Positions 44,464 through 56,088 of a stretch of DNA of 64,000 bases are shown in pieces. How positions within the stretch are numbered: position 1 is the stretch's first letter; each line of letters opens with the position of its first letter. Both the position numbers and the translations under genes were made by a program. The DNA comes from Roseiarcus sp963764955 (lineage in GTDB: Bacteria > Pseudomonadota > Alphaproteobacteria > Rhizobiales > Beijerinckiaceae), in NCBI GenBank assembly GCA_963764955.1, contig CAVXVE010000070.1:79839-143838 (forward strand), given 5' to 3'. The notes beneath the pieces are model-generated. The model was not told the origin of the DNA. It did no database searches and was given only the letters and a program-made list of their open reading frames with translations.

Positions 44464-45996
44464 TTACCGCCGCAGCCCGCCGATAATTACCGCGAGGTCC
44501 GCGGCAGGCGTCGCCACCTGGGGTGGGCGCGCCGGCGGATCGAGTTCAGGAGATCGGGGCCTTGGCGCTGGCGCCGCGCCCTGGTCGCCCTCGAGGTCGT
44601 AGGTCTGGCCGAGATAGTCGCTCGGCCCTATCGCGTCTGCGACCGCCCCGTTTCCGTGACTGCCCGCTGTCGCCGGCGACGCGGATCCGGAGGGAGGGTT
44701 GGCGGTGATCTGTTGTTCGAGCGTCTTGAGATCGGCGGACGCGGCATCCGCCGCAGCGGCAGCCTGCGGCGAGGCCGGGAGCGGCACGGACAGCTGGTCG
44801 CTGGATGCGACTGGCGCCGACGACGGCGAGACGTCCCGCGCGACCGGAAGAGGTGGCGACTGCGCCACAATGCGCTCATTGAAAGGACCCTGCGCGGGCG
44901 AGGGGACCGCGGCGTGGGCGACCGGCTCAGGCGAAGTTTGCGACGGCGCGGTCGTCCGTGGGCCAGCCTGCCGCGCAGCCTCGGCAAGAGTTTGGGAGGA
45001 AGGCGCCGGCGCGCCCATTTCGCTGACCTCCGCCGACGCCGGTTTTAAATTCTGAGCCGCGGGCGCCGTATTCGGCTCGATCTGGACGGTCGCGGTCATG
45101 CCGGCGACAAGTTTGACGCCCTCCGGAACCTCATCGATGTGAATGCGAACCGGGACGCGCTGGGCGAGGCGCACGAAGGTGAAGATCGGATTGACCGAGG
45201 CGAGCCCGGAAGCGTCGGGCGTCGCATTCGGGACGTTGATGCCGCGCGCGAGCCCTTGAACCCTGCCGCGGAGCAGCGGGGTGTACCCCATGAGTTTGAT
45301 CGTCGCGGCGTCGCCTTCACGGATCCGGCTCAGCGCCGTCTCCTCGAAATAGGCGTCGACCCAGTAGGAATCGGAGTTCACCACCGAAAGCTGCAGGGCT
45401 CCTACGTCGGCATAGTTGCCCAGCTGGGCGGAAAGATTGGTGATATAGCCGTTGACGGGAGAGCGCACCCGCGTGCGCTGATAATTGACTCGCGCCAGCT
45501 CAAGGTTCGCGAGCGCCGTTTGGTAGGCCGCCTCGGCGGTGGCCGCCTGGCTGATATAAGTCTGCCGCTCCTCCATCGTGACCGCAACGTCATTGAGGCG
45601 GAGCCGTCGGGTCATTTCGGCGTTCGCGTTGTCGGCGACCGCTTTCGCCTGCTCGACAGCCGCCTGCGCCTGCCGGACGGCGATCGAGTAATTCCTCGGG
45701 TCAACCAGCATTAAAAGGTCGCCCTTGTGGACGAACTGGTTGTCGGCGATCGGCAATTTCACGATTTCGCCGGCGACCTGAGGGGCGATTTTCACCACGT
45801 AAGCGCGGACCGCGCCGTCGCGCGTCCAGGGCGTTCCCATGTAATATTGCCAGGCGCCCCAGCCAGCCGCGGCCGCGGCGCAAACGATGATCGCCGTGAT
45901 CAGAAACGGAAGGACATGCACAGACGGCAGAACCGGCCGGCTCTTGGTGGCCGGCGCGACGGCAATGTCACTGGCTTTCAATTCGACGCCGGACAT
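44464..45996 (-). CDS. HlyD family efflux periplasmic adaptor with long C-terminal tail
   Basis: A membrane-fusion protein (510 residues) of the AaeA/EmrA type. One N-terminal helix (about residues 25-50) is followed by the lipoyl and alpha-hairpin domains (VVKIAPQVAGEIVKLPIADN, EQAKAVADNANAEMTRRLRL) and the beta-barrel (VDAYFEETALSRIREGDAAT). After about residue 310 a Pro/Ser/Ala-rich tail of some 200 residues follows, unusual for this family. Its ATG shares one base with the DUF1656 stop (TGATG), the last gene of a three-gene operon. Confidence 0.9.
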   Translation of the reverse strand: MSGVELKASDIAVAPATKSRPVLPSVHVLPFLITAIIVCAAAAAGWGAWQYYMGTPWTRDGAVRAYVVKIAPQVAGEIVKLPIADNQFVHKGDLLMLVDPRNYSIAVRQAQAAVEQAKAVADNANAEMTRRLRLNDVAVTMEERQTYISQAATAEAAYQTALANLELARVNYQRTRVRSPVNGYITNLSAQLGNYADVGALQLSVVNSDSYWVDAYFEETALSRIREGDAATIKLMGYTPLLRGRVQGLARGINVPNATPDASGLASVNPIFTFVRLAQRVPVRIHIDEVPEGVKLVAGMTATVQIEPNTAPAAQNLKPASAEVSEMGAPAPSSQTLAEAARQAGPRTTAPSQTSPEPVAHAAVPSPAQGPFNERIVAQSPPLPVARDVSPSSAPVASSDQLSVPLPASPQAAAAADAASADLKTLEQQITANPPSGSASPATAGSHGNGAVADAIGPSDYLGQTYDLEGDQGAAPAPRPRSPELDPPARPPQVATPAADLAVIIGGLRR

Positions 45997-46208
45997 CAGG
46001 AACCCCAGCGTGCGATCATGACGATGATCGACGAGGCGATGATAACATAGAGCGCGATCTCGAACAGGGCGGGATGCCACACGTACTCGGCAAGCCCGAA
46101 CCGATCGCCCGTCCGCCTTAGGATGACGTAAATGATCCAGGCGACGGCGAGGATCAGCGTGATCGGCGCGACATAAAGCCCAAACAGGTTGATTTCGTTA
46201 AATCTCAT
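45996..46208 (-). CDS. DUF1656 family (AaeX-like) membrane protein
   Basis: A 70-residue protein with two transmembrane helices (MRFNEINLFGLYVAPITLIL and FEIALYVIIASSIIVMIARW). It sits between the FUSC and HlyD genes, as AaeX does in the aaeXAB efflux operon. It overlaps both neighbours. Its precise role in the pump is unknown. Confidence 0.9.
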   Translation of the reverse strand: MRFNEINLFGLYVAPITLILAVAWIIYVILRRTGDRFGLAEYVWHPALFEIALYVIIASSIIVMIARWGS

Positions 46209-48244
46209 CGGATCGGCTGGTCGAAATAGAAGGCGTATTGGGAGAGCTGACCCGAAATCACGAGGATGCTGGCCCTGAGGCTCAGAAGGATACGGCCGCC
46301 TGACCTCGCGTGGGGCAGGGCGGCGAGCCGGCGGTCGAGCTCCGCGAGCCGCTCAACCGTTTCGTCGCGTCGCCCCTGCGCAAACGCCGACAAGGCCGCG
46401 TCCACGACCACGGCTGGGACGAATCGCGGCGCGACGTGGCGAAGGCGCACGATCTCCTTGCCGACGGCGACGGCCGCCGCAAGCTCGGCGCGCTCGACCG
46501 GCTGCGCCTTGTCGGGCATCGCCAGCAAGCGGGCGACGCCGCGGCTTTCCCAATCGCTCTGCCTTCCGGGCTGCGCTTGTCTGGCCAGTCGCCTCAGGTC
46601 GGCGAGCGTCAGGGCGAGCAGCCGCCGCGCGCGGATCGCCGGCGACAGTGGAGGAATAACGAGCATGGCGATCGTCCCGACCGCGATGCCGGCGAGGATC
46701 GCGCTCGCGCCGTTCCAGAACTGCGACGCGTCAAAATTCATGCCGTTGGTGATGTTGAGCATCGGCACAAAGTTGAATGTGGCCGCCGTGAACAGGAAGG
46801 AGTACCGCCAGGGCAGAGCGATCAGAACGCCGAACGGGACGAGAACCAGTCCGAGCACGAGACACACAGTGGGGAAAGTCGTCGCTTTCGGGAGGACCCC
46901 GAACAATACGAGAGCGGCGACGATCGCGCAGATCGCTGTTCCCTGGAGAAAGGTCATCGACGCGGAATAAGCCACGTCTCCTTGCAACGGCAAGAGGATC
47001 ACGATCACGGCGCAGAACGTGATCGCCGTCACGCCGTTCGGCCAGGCGCTCACGATCCAGAACATCGAGATCGCCCCAACCGCGACAAGGACCCGCGCCG
47101 CATTGACAAAAGCTGGCATCCAGTCGGGGACGTGCAAGCGCGCCCGTCCTTTCACGCGGCCAATGTCGCGAGGATCGATCACGCCGACGAGGCCATTGAG
47201 CGCGCGCGCCATGCCGCGCATCCCGACCGCGCCGGCGTCCGCAAGCAGCCTCTCACTCGGCGTCTTAGCGTCAAAGCGCGTGAGCGACCGCGCCGCCGCG
47301 TAGCACGCGTCGCGCATCTCCACCGCCCTTTCCGCCGGGTCGCTTCCGTCGGGCGCAGCCCGCTCGCGCGGCAATCGGTCGTAAACAGTCCTCGCGTCAT
47401 GTTGCGTCGCTTCAGTCCGGTTGCGATTGATCTCGAACACGGCCTTGCGCCAGTTCGAAAGCGTCACCATGAGGCCGGTCACGGCCCGTTGCAGGGCCGC
47501 CGAGCGATAGCGCAGATCGGACGCTTCACCGATCGCGGAATCGATGATCGGATCGAGTGCGATGACGCGGCGCAAGAGCTCGCGCCGGCGTGCTTGGTAC
47601 TGTTGAAGATTGACGCCGGCCGAGACGAAACAATCGGCGAACCCATCCATGATCGCCGTCGACAGGGTGGCGAATTCCGTCGCGAGCTTCCGCCGCGAGT
47701 GGCCCAGATCCGTCAGGGCGAGCACGATTCCCGCGCAGACGATGCCGATGCAAATCTCGATGGAGCGATCGACGGCGAAGAGGAAGGCGAGGCCGCTCGT
47801 GGTTCCGACCGGGCCGAGCGTGTCGATCGCGATAATCGCCGCCGTATAACCGGCGAGCGCCGCGGCATAGGCGGCGAAATTGCGCAACAGTGTCGCGACG
47901 AACGCGGAGGCCGCGCACCAGACCGCCAGTCCAATGAGGAAGCCCGCCCGATCCTGACGAGCGAAAGCGGCGAGGACCACGATTGCGACGGCGCCGACCA
48001 TGGTTCCGATCAGTCGGAACATCGATTTGCGCAACGACGCCCCCAGCACCGGCTGACAGACGAGCGCCGCCGTCGTCGCGGCCCAGGACGGCTCGCTGAG
48101 CTCAAGCGCGAAGGCGACGTAGAGCGAAAGGCAGACGGAGGCCCACAGCCTCAGGCCGAAAAGAAGCGCCGGCGTCGCCGCGCGCAGCCGCTGCGCGAGA
48201 GGGGCGCCGCCCGAGCCGCTGATCGCTGGTTGAGCCGCTGTCAT
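46205..48244 (-). CDS. FUSC family inner-membrane efflux protein (AaeB-like)
   Basis: A 679-residue protein with two clusters of hydrophobic helices (residues about 30-180 and 385-530) and cytosolic regions after each, the FUSC/AaeB layout. It starts an operon FUSC-DUF1656-HlyD. Such pumps export aromatic carboxylic acids or similar amphiphiles across the inner membrane. The characteristic ELSEPSWAATTAALVCQPVL of the first helix pair is present. Confidence 0.92.
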   Translation of the reverse strand: MTAAQPAISGSGGAPLAQRLRAATPALLFGLRLWASVCLSLYVAFALELSEPSWAATTAALVCQPVLGASLRKSMFRLIGTMVGAVAIVVLAAFARQDRAGFLIGLAVWCAASAFVATLLRNFAAYAAALAGYTAAIIAIDTLGPVGTTSGLAFLFAVDRSIEICIGIVCAGIVLALTDLGHSRRKLATEFATLSTAIMDGFADCFVSAGVNLQQYQARRRELLRRVIALDPIIDSAIGEASDLRYRSAALQRAVTGLMVTLSNWRKAVFEINRNRTEATQHDARTVYDRLPRERAAPDGSDPAERAVEMRDACYAAARSLTRFDAKTPSERLLADAGAVGMRGMARALNGLVGVIDPRDIGRVKGRARLHVPDWMPAFVNAARVLVAVGAISMFWIVSAWPNGVTAITFCAVIVILLPLQGDVAYSASMTFLQGTAICAIVAALVLFGVLPKATTFPTVCLVLGLVLVPFGVLIALPWRYSFLFTAATFNFVPMLNITNGMNFDASQFWNGASAILAGIAVGTIAMLVIPPLSPAIRARRLLALTLADLRRLARQAQPGRQSDWESRGVARLLAMPDKAQPVERAELAAAVAVGKEIVRLRHVAPRFVPAVVVDAALSAFAQGRRDETVERLAELDRRLAALPHARSGGRILLSLRASILVISGQLSQYAFYFDQPIR

Positions 48245-48253
48245 CGCCTCAAT

Positions 48254-49027
48254 TCATATCACGGCGAGCAGCCCGCCATCGACGTAGATGATCTGGCCGT
48301 TCACATAGTCCGAAGCACCTGAGGCGAGGAACACCGTTACGCCAATGAGATCGTCCGGCGTGCCCCACCGCCCCGAAGGCGTGCGGCCTTTGACCCAGGC
48401 GTCGAACTTGGGGTCGTCGAGCAGCGCCCGGTTCATTTCAGTCGCGATATAGCCGGGCCCGATCGCATTGGCCTGGATGTCGTGCTGCGCCCATTCGGCG
48501 GCCATGGAGCGCGTCAGCATCCTGACGCCGCCCTTCGCGGCGACGTAGGGGGAAATCGTCGCACGCGCCACCTCGCTCGCCAGCGAAGCGATGTTGATGA
48601 TCTTACCGCCGCGCCCGCGCTTGATCATGCGCTTCGCCGCCTCGCGGCCGACCTGAAACGAGCCGGTGAGATGGATCTCGACCACGCGGCGCCATTCGTC
48701 GGTCGCAAGATCCACCATCGGCTTGCGGAACTGAATGCCGGCATTGTTGACCAGGATGTCGATCTCGACGCTCTGGCCATCGAAATGCTCGAAGGCGGCG
48801 AGGACCGCCGCTTCATCGGCGACGTCGAAGGCGCGCGTTTTGACCTTATGCCCAGCCTCGACAAGGGACCCGGCGGCTCGGGCCAGTTTCTTCTCGTCAC
48901 GGCCGTTGAGAATGATTCCCGCGCCTGCCGCCGCGAGGCCCCGCGCCATCGCAAGCCCGAGGCCTTCCGACGAGCCGGTCACAAGCGCCGTCTTGCCGCT
49001 GAGATTAAACAAGCTCGACAAATTCAT
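48254..49027 (-). CDS. SDR oxidoreductase, gluconate 5-dehydrogenase-like
   Basis: A 257-residue short-chain dehydrogenase with TGSSEGLGLAMARGLAAAGA, the NNAG motif, NIASLASE (Ser) and SPYVAAKGGV (Tyr-x-x-x-Lys). The C-terminal half PSGRWGTPDDLIGVTVFLAS and YVNGQIIYVDGGLLAVI closely follows gluconate 5-dehydrogenases, which reduce 5-ketogluconate. Its stop lies just upstream of the FUSC gene, so the two may be co-transcribed. Confidence 0.88.
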   Translation of the reverse strand: MNLSSLFNLSGKTALVTGSSEGLGLAMARGLAAAGAGIILNGRDEKKLARAAGSLVEAGHKVKTRAFDVADEAAVLAAFEHFDGQSVEIDILVNNAGIQFRKPMVDLATDEWRRVVEIHLTGSFQVGREAAKRMIKRGRGGKIINIASLASEVARATISPYVAAKGGVRMLTRSMAAEWAQHDIQANAIGPGYIATEMNRALLDDPKFDAWVKGRTPSGRWGTPDDLIGVTVFLASGASDYVNGQIIYVDGGLLAVI

Positions 49028-49048
49028 GAGGGCCCTCGCGACGTCGCC

Positions 49049-49828
<780 letters not shown>

Positions 49829-49927
49829 GCGGGCTCCTCGAGCTTGGTGGAGGCGCCAATCTGCCATGGTTCGTTCGTGAAGGGGAGGGAGCCGCGGATG
49901 GGGAGGCAGGTGGCCCCGGATTCCCGG

Positions 49928-50296
49928 CTACGCCCTTTCCGCGGCCAGCCGCAGTTGAACCGCGACGTCGTTGAGCCGCCTGTCGAATGTCCACAGTTGC
50001 GATCCGGCGGTCAGCCTGACGGCCGCCAGAAGATGAACGTCCACGTAGCCCACGCCCCGCCCGAACAGCGCATGATGGCCGATGAAGCTCAGGACCTCCG
50101 CATCCGTCGCGACGACAGCGCCGGGAAGCCGCGACAGCATCCCCCCTATGAGCTCGCGCTGGCGCAACTCGCCGAGAGCGAGCTCGCCGATCACGAATGG
50201 ATGCGTTAGCGCCGCGTTCCGCTCGAGCAATGCGGTAAGCCTTGAATTGCCGGCCTTGAAATGGTGGACCCACACCGATGTATCGATCAGGATCAC
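49928..50296 (-). CDS. vapC: PIN-domain toxin VapC (second pair)
   Basis: A 122-residue PIN ribonuclease. Active-site acids occur in MILIDTSVWVHHFKAG, VIGELALGELRQREL and VGYVDVHLLAAVRLTAGSQL, and the C-terminal TFDRRLNDVA. It is 6 bases downstream of its antitoxin gene. It differs from the VapC at 12.1 kb and belongs to another subgroup. Confidence 0.88.
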   Translation of the reverse strand: MILIDTSVWVHHFKAGNSRLTALLERNAALTHPFVIGELALGELRQRELIGGMLSRLPGAVVATDAEVLSFIGHHALFGRGVGYVDVHLLAAVRLTAGSQLWTFDRRLNDVAVQLRLAAERA

Positions 50297-50302
50297 GTGG
50301 CC

Positions 50303-50491
50303 TTACGACCGGCGCCGAGGCGGCGCCTCGAGGTCCGGCTCGCTGCCGCCAAGGCGCGCCAGGCGCCGCGCGCTCTCGCGTTCGATCAGCGCCTTGAGCG
50401 CCTCGCGGATGAGAGTCGATTTCTCCTTGAGCCCGGTCAAGCCCTGCGCCTCGGCCACCAGGTCGTCGTCGAGCGCCATGGTCGTGCGCAT
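50303..50491 (-). CDS. vapB: VapB-type antitoxin (second pair)
   Basis: A 62-residue ribbon-helix-helix antitoxin: MRTTMALDDDLVAEAQGLTG ... KSTLIREALKALIERESARR. The start at ATG 50491 follows GAGGAGGTG. It precedes vapC with a 6-base gap and should bind and repress their shared promoter. Confidence 0.86.
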   Translation of the reverse strand: MRTTMALDDDLVAEAQGLTGLKEKSTLIREALKALIERESARRLARLGGSEPDLEAPPRRRS

Positions 50492-50560
50492 GGACACCTC
50501 CTCGCTGGCGCCAATATTGGCATCATTTGATGCCAATATCAATGCCGGAGGGCAGCCCCC

Positions 50561-51803
50561 TTAATCCTCGACCGCCTGGTACGCCAGCGCCCTCAGGTCG
50601 AGCTCCGGCAGGTCGAAGCTCATCATCGACTGGGTCATGAAGAGGCCGACCAGCTCTTCCTTCGGGTCGACCCAGTAGTGGGTCTTGGCCGCGCCGGACC
50701 AGCCGAACTCGCCGACCGAGCCCGGCGCCCCGGATTGCGCCACATCCATCAGCACCCGTGAGCCGAGGCCGAAGCCATAGCCGGGCATTGGGAGCCCGCC
50801 GATCTCGAGCGGCAGCAGCGTCGCGGGCACGACGTTCGAGTGCATGAGCTCGAGCGTCTTGCGCCCGAGAATCCGCGCGCCGTTCAGCTCGCCCCCGTTG
50901 GCCAGCATCTGGGCGAAGCGGAAATAATCCCCCGTGGTGCTGAACAGGCCGTGGCCCCCGCGCATGAAGACATCCGGCGAATCGACCGGGTAGGACTTCG
51001 ACACGTCGAGCCGGTCGTTGACCCCCGCCATCCAGGCGGCGAACTCGCTCATCATGGTCGTGCCGGGGGAGATCACGTCGGGAAGGCCATACATCGCGGC
51101 CAGCACGGCTCCGCTTCTCCGGCGGGACGCCGAAGGCCGTGTCGGTCATCCTGAGCGGCTCAAACAGGCGCTCGCGCAAGAAATCGCCCAATGGACGGCC
51201 GGAGATCACCTCGATCACCCGGGCCGCGACATCGATGCCGACGCTGTAGCGCCATTTCGACCCCGGCTGGAAGGCGAGGGGAAAGCGCGCCAGATCGTCA
51301 ATCGCCGCCGCCAGCGGGCGCTCTGCGTCCAGCAACATCCCCTCGTTGTACATGAGCCCGAGAGGAGAAGAATTCTCGACGAAATGGTAGGAAAGACCGC
51401 TCATATGGGTCATCAGGTCGCGGACCATGACCGGGCGCACGGGAGCGACGAGACTTCCGTCCGCTTCCCTGACCTTGACCGCCCCAAAGGCCGGGACGTA
51501 TTTCGCCAGCGGGTCGATGAGCCTGAAGCGCCCTTCCTCGAGCAGCGTCATGAGCGCGGTGCAGATGATCGGCTTGGTCATCGAGTAGAGGCGGAAGATC
51601 GTGTCGGCCGTCATCGCCTCGCCCGCCTCTTTGTCGCGCCAGCCGAACTGCCCCGCATGCACGACTTTGCCGCGCCGGGCGACCAGCGTCGTGATCCCTG
51701 CGTAAACGCCGCGATCGACATAAGCCTGCATCGCAGGACCGATGCGCTCGAGGCGCCGGGCGTTCATCCCGACCGCTTTGGACGGCTCGACTGTGGTGTT
51801 CAT
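50561..51803 (-). pseudogene. Serine hydrolase (beta-lactamase/EstB family), one frameshift
   Basis: A class C beta-lactamase-like hydrolase of about 413 residues. ATG 51803 follows AAGGAG. The nucleophile motif is in RLYSMTKPIICTALMTLLEE (Ser-x-x-Lys), and the Tyr in WRYSVGIDVAARV. An extra base near 51110 shifts the frame after FGVPPEKRS; the other frame restores VLAAMYGLPDVISPGTTMMS and continues to the end of the gene. The members are esterases or peptidases of unclear substrate. No signal peptide is evident. Confidence 0.83.
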
Positions 51804-51909
51804 CATTGCTCCTTTTGCGGACGATGGCGACGCCGCCATCGTCAAACTGGCCCAAACGCGCAGCCAAGCCCTATCCCTGACCCTTCTCCCGGGAAGCGGG
51901 GCGAGTGAT

Positions 51910-53587
<1,678 letters not shown>

Positions 53588-53616
53588 TGGGCTAGCCTTT
53601 CATACAAGACGACACA

Positions 53617-53704
53617 CCGTCATTGCGAGCGAAGCGAGATCGAGCGATAGAAGGGCGCCCGCGTTCCCTGGATTGCTTCGTCGCCGCGCTCCTCGCAATG
53701 ACGG
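53617..53704. repeat. Palindromic intergenic repeat (CGTCATTGCGAG type)
   Basis: An 88-base element with perfect 13-bp ends, CCGTCATTGCGAG and CTCGCAATGACGG. It also holds the inner CTGGATTGCTTCGTCGC. It sits between hutG and hutU and interrupts an otherwise tight gene cluster. This type of element is widespread in proteobacterial genomes. It differs in sequence from the element at 11937. Confidence 0.78.
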
Positions 53705-53726
53705 CCCAAAGACGCGAACATCGAGA

Positions 53727-54548
53727 TCATCGGCTCACCCATTCGAGGATTGCCTCGAGAACGCGCCTGATCGTCGCGCGCGTCGGCGCCGCGAGCTCTT
53801 CGCTGATCGGCGTTGGCCAGTTCCCAGGGGCCGGCCACTCGGGCTCGGGCATATAAGCGCGGCAGGCGAGTTCGAGCTGCACGGCCTCGACCCCTTCGCC
53901 TGGGCGCCCATAAGCGCGCGTGATCCAGCCGCCCTTGAAGCGGCCGTCGACGACGGAGCTTCGCCCGCTCGCGGCGAGCAGGGCGCCGATCGCCTCGCGC
54001 AACCCGGGGGTGCAGCTTAAGCCCGAATTCGTGCCGAGGTTGAACACCGGCAATTCAGCCTCGAACAGGCGCGGGATCGCCGAGCGAATGGAATGGGCGT
54101 CGAATAGCCCTACGCGCCTATGAATCTGACGGAGCCGGGCGATCTCGGCCGCGAGCGCCGCATGATAGGGATCGAAGTAAAGACGCCGCCGCTCGGCGAT
54201 TTCAGCCGCGTCCGGCGCTTGGTCCGGCCGGTAGAGCGGCTCGCCGTCGAAGGTCGTAGTCGGCACGAGTTCGGTCGTCGCCTGACCGGGATAGAGCGAT
54301 GCGCCGCTTGGATCGCGATTGACGTCGATGATCGAGCGCGAAAGTTTCGTGCGCACGATTGTCGCCCCGAGCGAGCCGGCAAAATCGTAGAGTTCGTCGA
54401 GCCGCCAGTCCGCGTCCTTGCGCGCGAGCCACGGATCGGCGAAGGCCGGCTCGAAGCTGAGGAGATCTGTGCCCGCATGCGGAATGCTGACGATCAGCGG
54501 CGCCTCGCGGCGCTCGACGATGAGCCAGGCCGGATGCTCGGCGCTCAT
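53727..54548 (-). CDS. hutG: N-formylglutamate deformylase
   Basis: The last hut enzyme: N-formylglutamate to glutamate plus formate. The 273-residue protein has the N-formylglutamate amidohydrolase motifs APLIVSIPHAGTDL, SIIDVNRDPSGASLYPGQAT and VGLFDAHSIRSAIPRLFEAE, plus the C-terminal zinc region. Its ATG overlaps the hutH stop by 4 bases, so the two are translationally coupled. Confidence 0.93.
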   Translation of the reverse strand: MSAEHPAWLIVERREAPLIVSIPHAGTDLLSFEPAFADPWLARKDADWRLDELYDFAGSLGATIVRTKLSRSIIDVNRDPSGASLYPGQATTELVPTTTFDGEPLYRPDQAPDAAEIAERRRLYFDPYHAALAAEIARLRQIHRRVGLFDAHSIRSAIPRLFEAELPVFNLGTNSGLSCTPGLREAIGALLAASGRSSVVDGRFKGGWITRAYGRPGEGVEAVQLELACRAYMPEPEWPAPGNWPTPISEELAAPTRATIRRVLEAILEWVSR

Positions 54549-56088
54549 CGCGCGAGCCTCTCAAGGCCGGGCAGCGCCGCGGCGCCGGCCGCGCCGATGA
54601 CGGCGCCCTCGCTGACCAGCTTTGTCGCCGCGGCGATGTCGGGGTGAAAGTAGCGGTCGTCCTCCAGGTGGGGAACGTCGCGGCGGACAATCGCTCGCAG
54701 CGCTTCAAGCGGCGCGCTGGATAAGAGCGGGCTGTGAAAATCGCACGCCTGGGCGGCGGCGATGAGCTCGATGCCGATGATCGACATTGCGTTGTCCGCC
54801 ATCGGGTCGAGCCGGCGCGCGCCATGCGCGGCCATCGAGACGTGATCTTCCTGGTTGGCCGAGGTCGGGATCGAATCGACGCTCGCCGGATAGGCGCGGG
54901 TCTTGTTCTCGGCGACCAGCGCCGCTGCGGTTACTTGGGCGATCATGAACCCGGAATTGAGCCCGGGCTTCGGGGTCAGAAACGCCGGCAGGCCGGAAAG
55001 CGCGGGATCGACGAGCATCGCGATCCGGCGCTCGGCGAGCGAGCCGATTTCGCAAATCGTCAGCGCGATCATGTCGGCGGCGAAGGCGACGGGCTCGGCG
55101 TGGAAATTGCCGCCCGAGAGCGCCTCGTCCGTTTCCGCGAAGATGAGCGGATTGTCGGAGACGCCGTTGGCCTCGGTGAGGAGCGTCGCGGCCGCCTGGC
55201 GCAGGAGATCGAGGCAGGCGCCCATCACCTGCGGCTGACAACGCAGGCAATAGGGATCCTGGACCCTCTCGTCGCCAGTCAGGTGCGAGGCGCGAATGGC
55301 GCTTCCCTGAAGCAGTGCGCGCAGCGCCGCGGCGACTTCGATCTGGCCGGCATGGCGCCTCAGCGCATGGATGCGCGCGTCGAACGGCGTGTCCGATCCG
55401 CGCGCGCCGTCGGTGGACAGCGCGCCAGTCGCCAAGGCGGACCTGAACAGCGTTTCGACCTTGAACAGGCCGACAAGCGCGTTGGCTGTGGAGAATTGCG
55501 TTCCGTTGAGCAGCGCGAGCCCCTCCTTGGGCTCAAGCGCGATCGGCTCGAGGCCGACTTCGGTGAGCGCCGCGGCGGCGGGCGCGACGCGATTGCCCAC
55601 GCGGGCCTCGCCCACGCCGATCATCGCCGCCGCCATATGAGCGAGCGGAGCCAGATCGCCGGACGCGCCGACCGACCCCTGGGACGGGATGACGGGAGTT
55701 AGCCCGCGCGCGAGCATCGCCTCGATGAGGCGAAGCGTCTGCGGTTGAACGCCCGAGGCGCCTTGCGCCAAGCTGCCGAGTTTCAGCGCCATCATGAGGC
55801 GGGTCGTGGCGACCGACGTCGGCTTCTCCGACGCCGGCAGCGTGCGACAGGACGATGTTGCGCTGAAGCTCGGCGAGGTCCTGCGGCTGCGATCCGCACG
55901 CCCGCCAGTTTGCCGAAACCGGTGTTGATTCCGTAGACCGGCTCGCCACGCGCGAGAATCCGCTCGACCGCCGCCGCGCTCGCGGCCACGGCGGCCTGAC
56001 TAGACGGATCGACGGCGATCGGTGCGCCGCGCCAGATCGCCCGCCAGTCGGCCAGCGACGCTTCTCCCGGCCGAAGGAGGACGGTCAC
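54545..56088 (-). pseudogene. hutH: Histidine ammonia-lyase, two frameshifts
   Basis: HutH removes ammonia from histidine to form urocanate. The product would be about 513 residues. GTG 56088 follows GGAGGGG and overlaps the hutI stop. The autocatalytic cofactor (MIO) motif is SQGSVGASGDLAPLAHMAAA, containing Ala-Ser-Gly. Two extra bases near 55880 and 55820 break the N-terminal part. Removing them restores INTGFGKLAGVRI, DLAELQRNIVLSHAAGVGEA and then SVATTRLMMALKLGSL. Everything else is intact. Confidence 0.9.

Noticed and set aside
46310..48322. Very long plus-strand frame opposite the FUSC gene
   Set aside because: Its composition is Arg/Asp/Glu-rich low complexity; the opposite strand encodes a clear FUSC protein with membrane helices.
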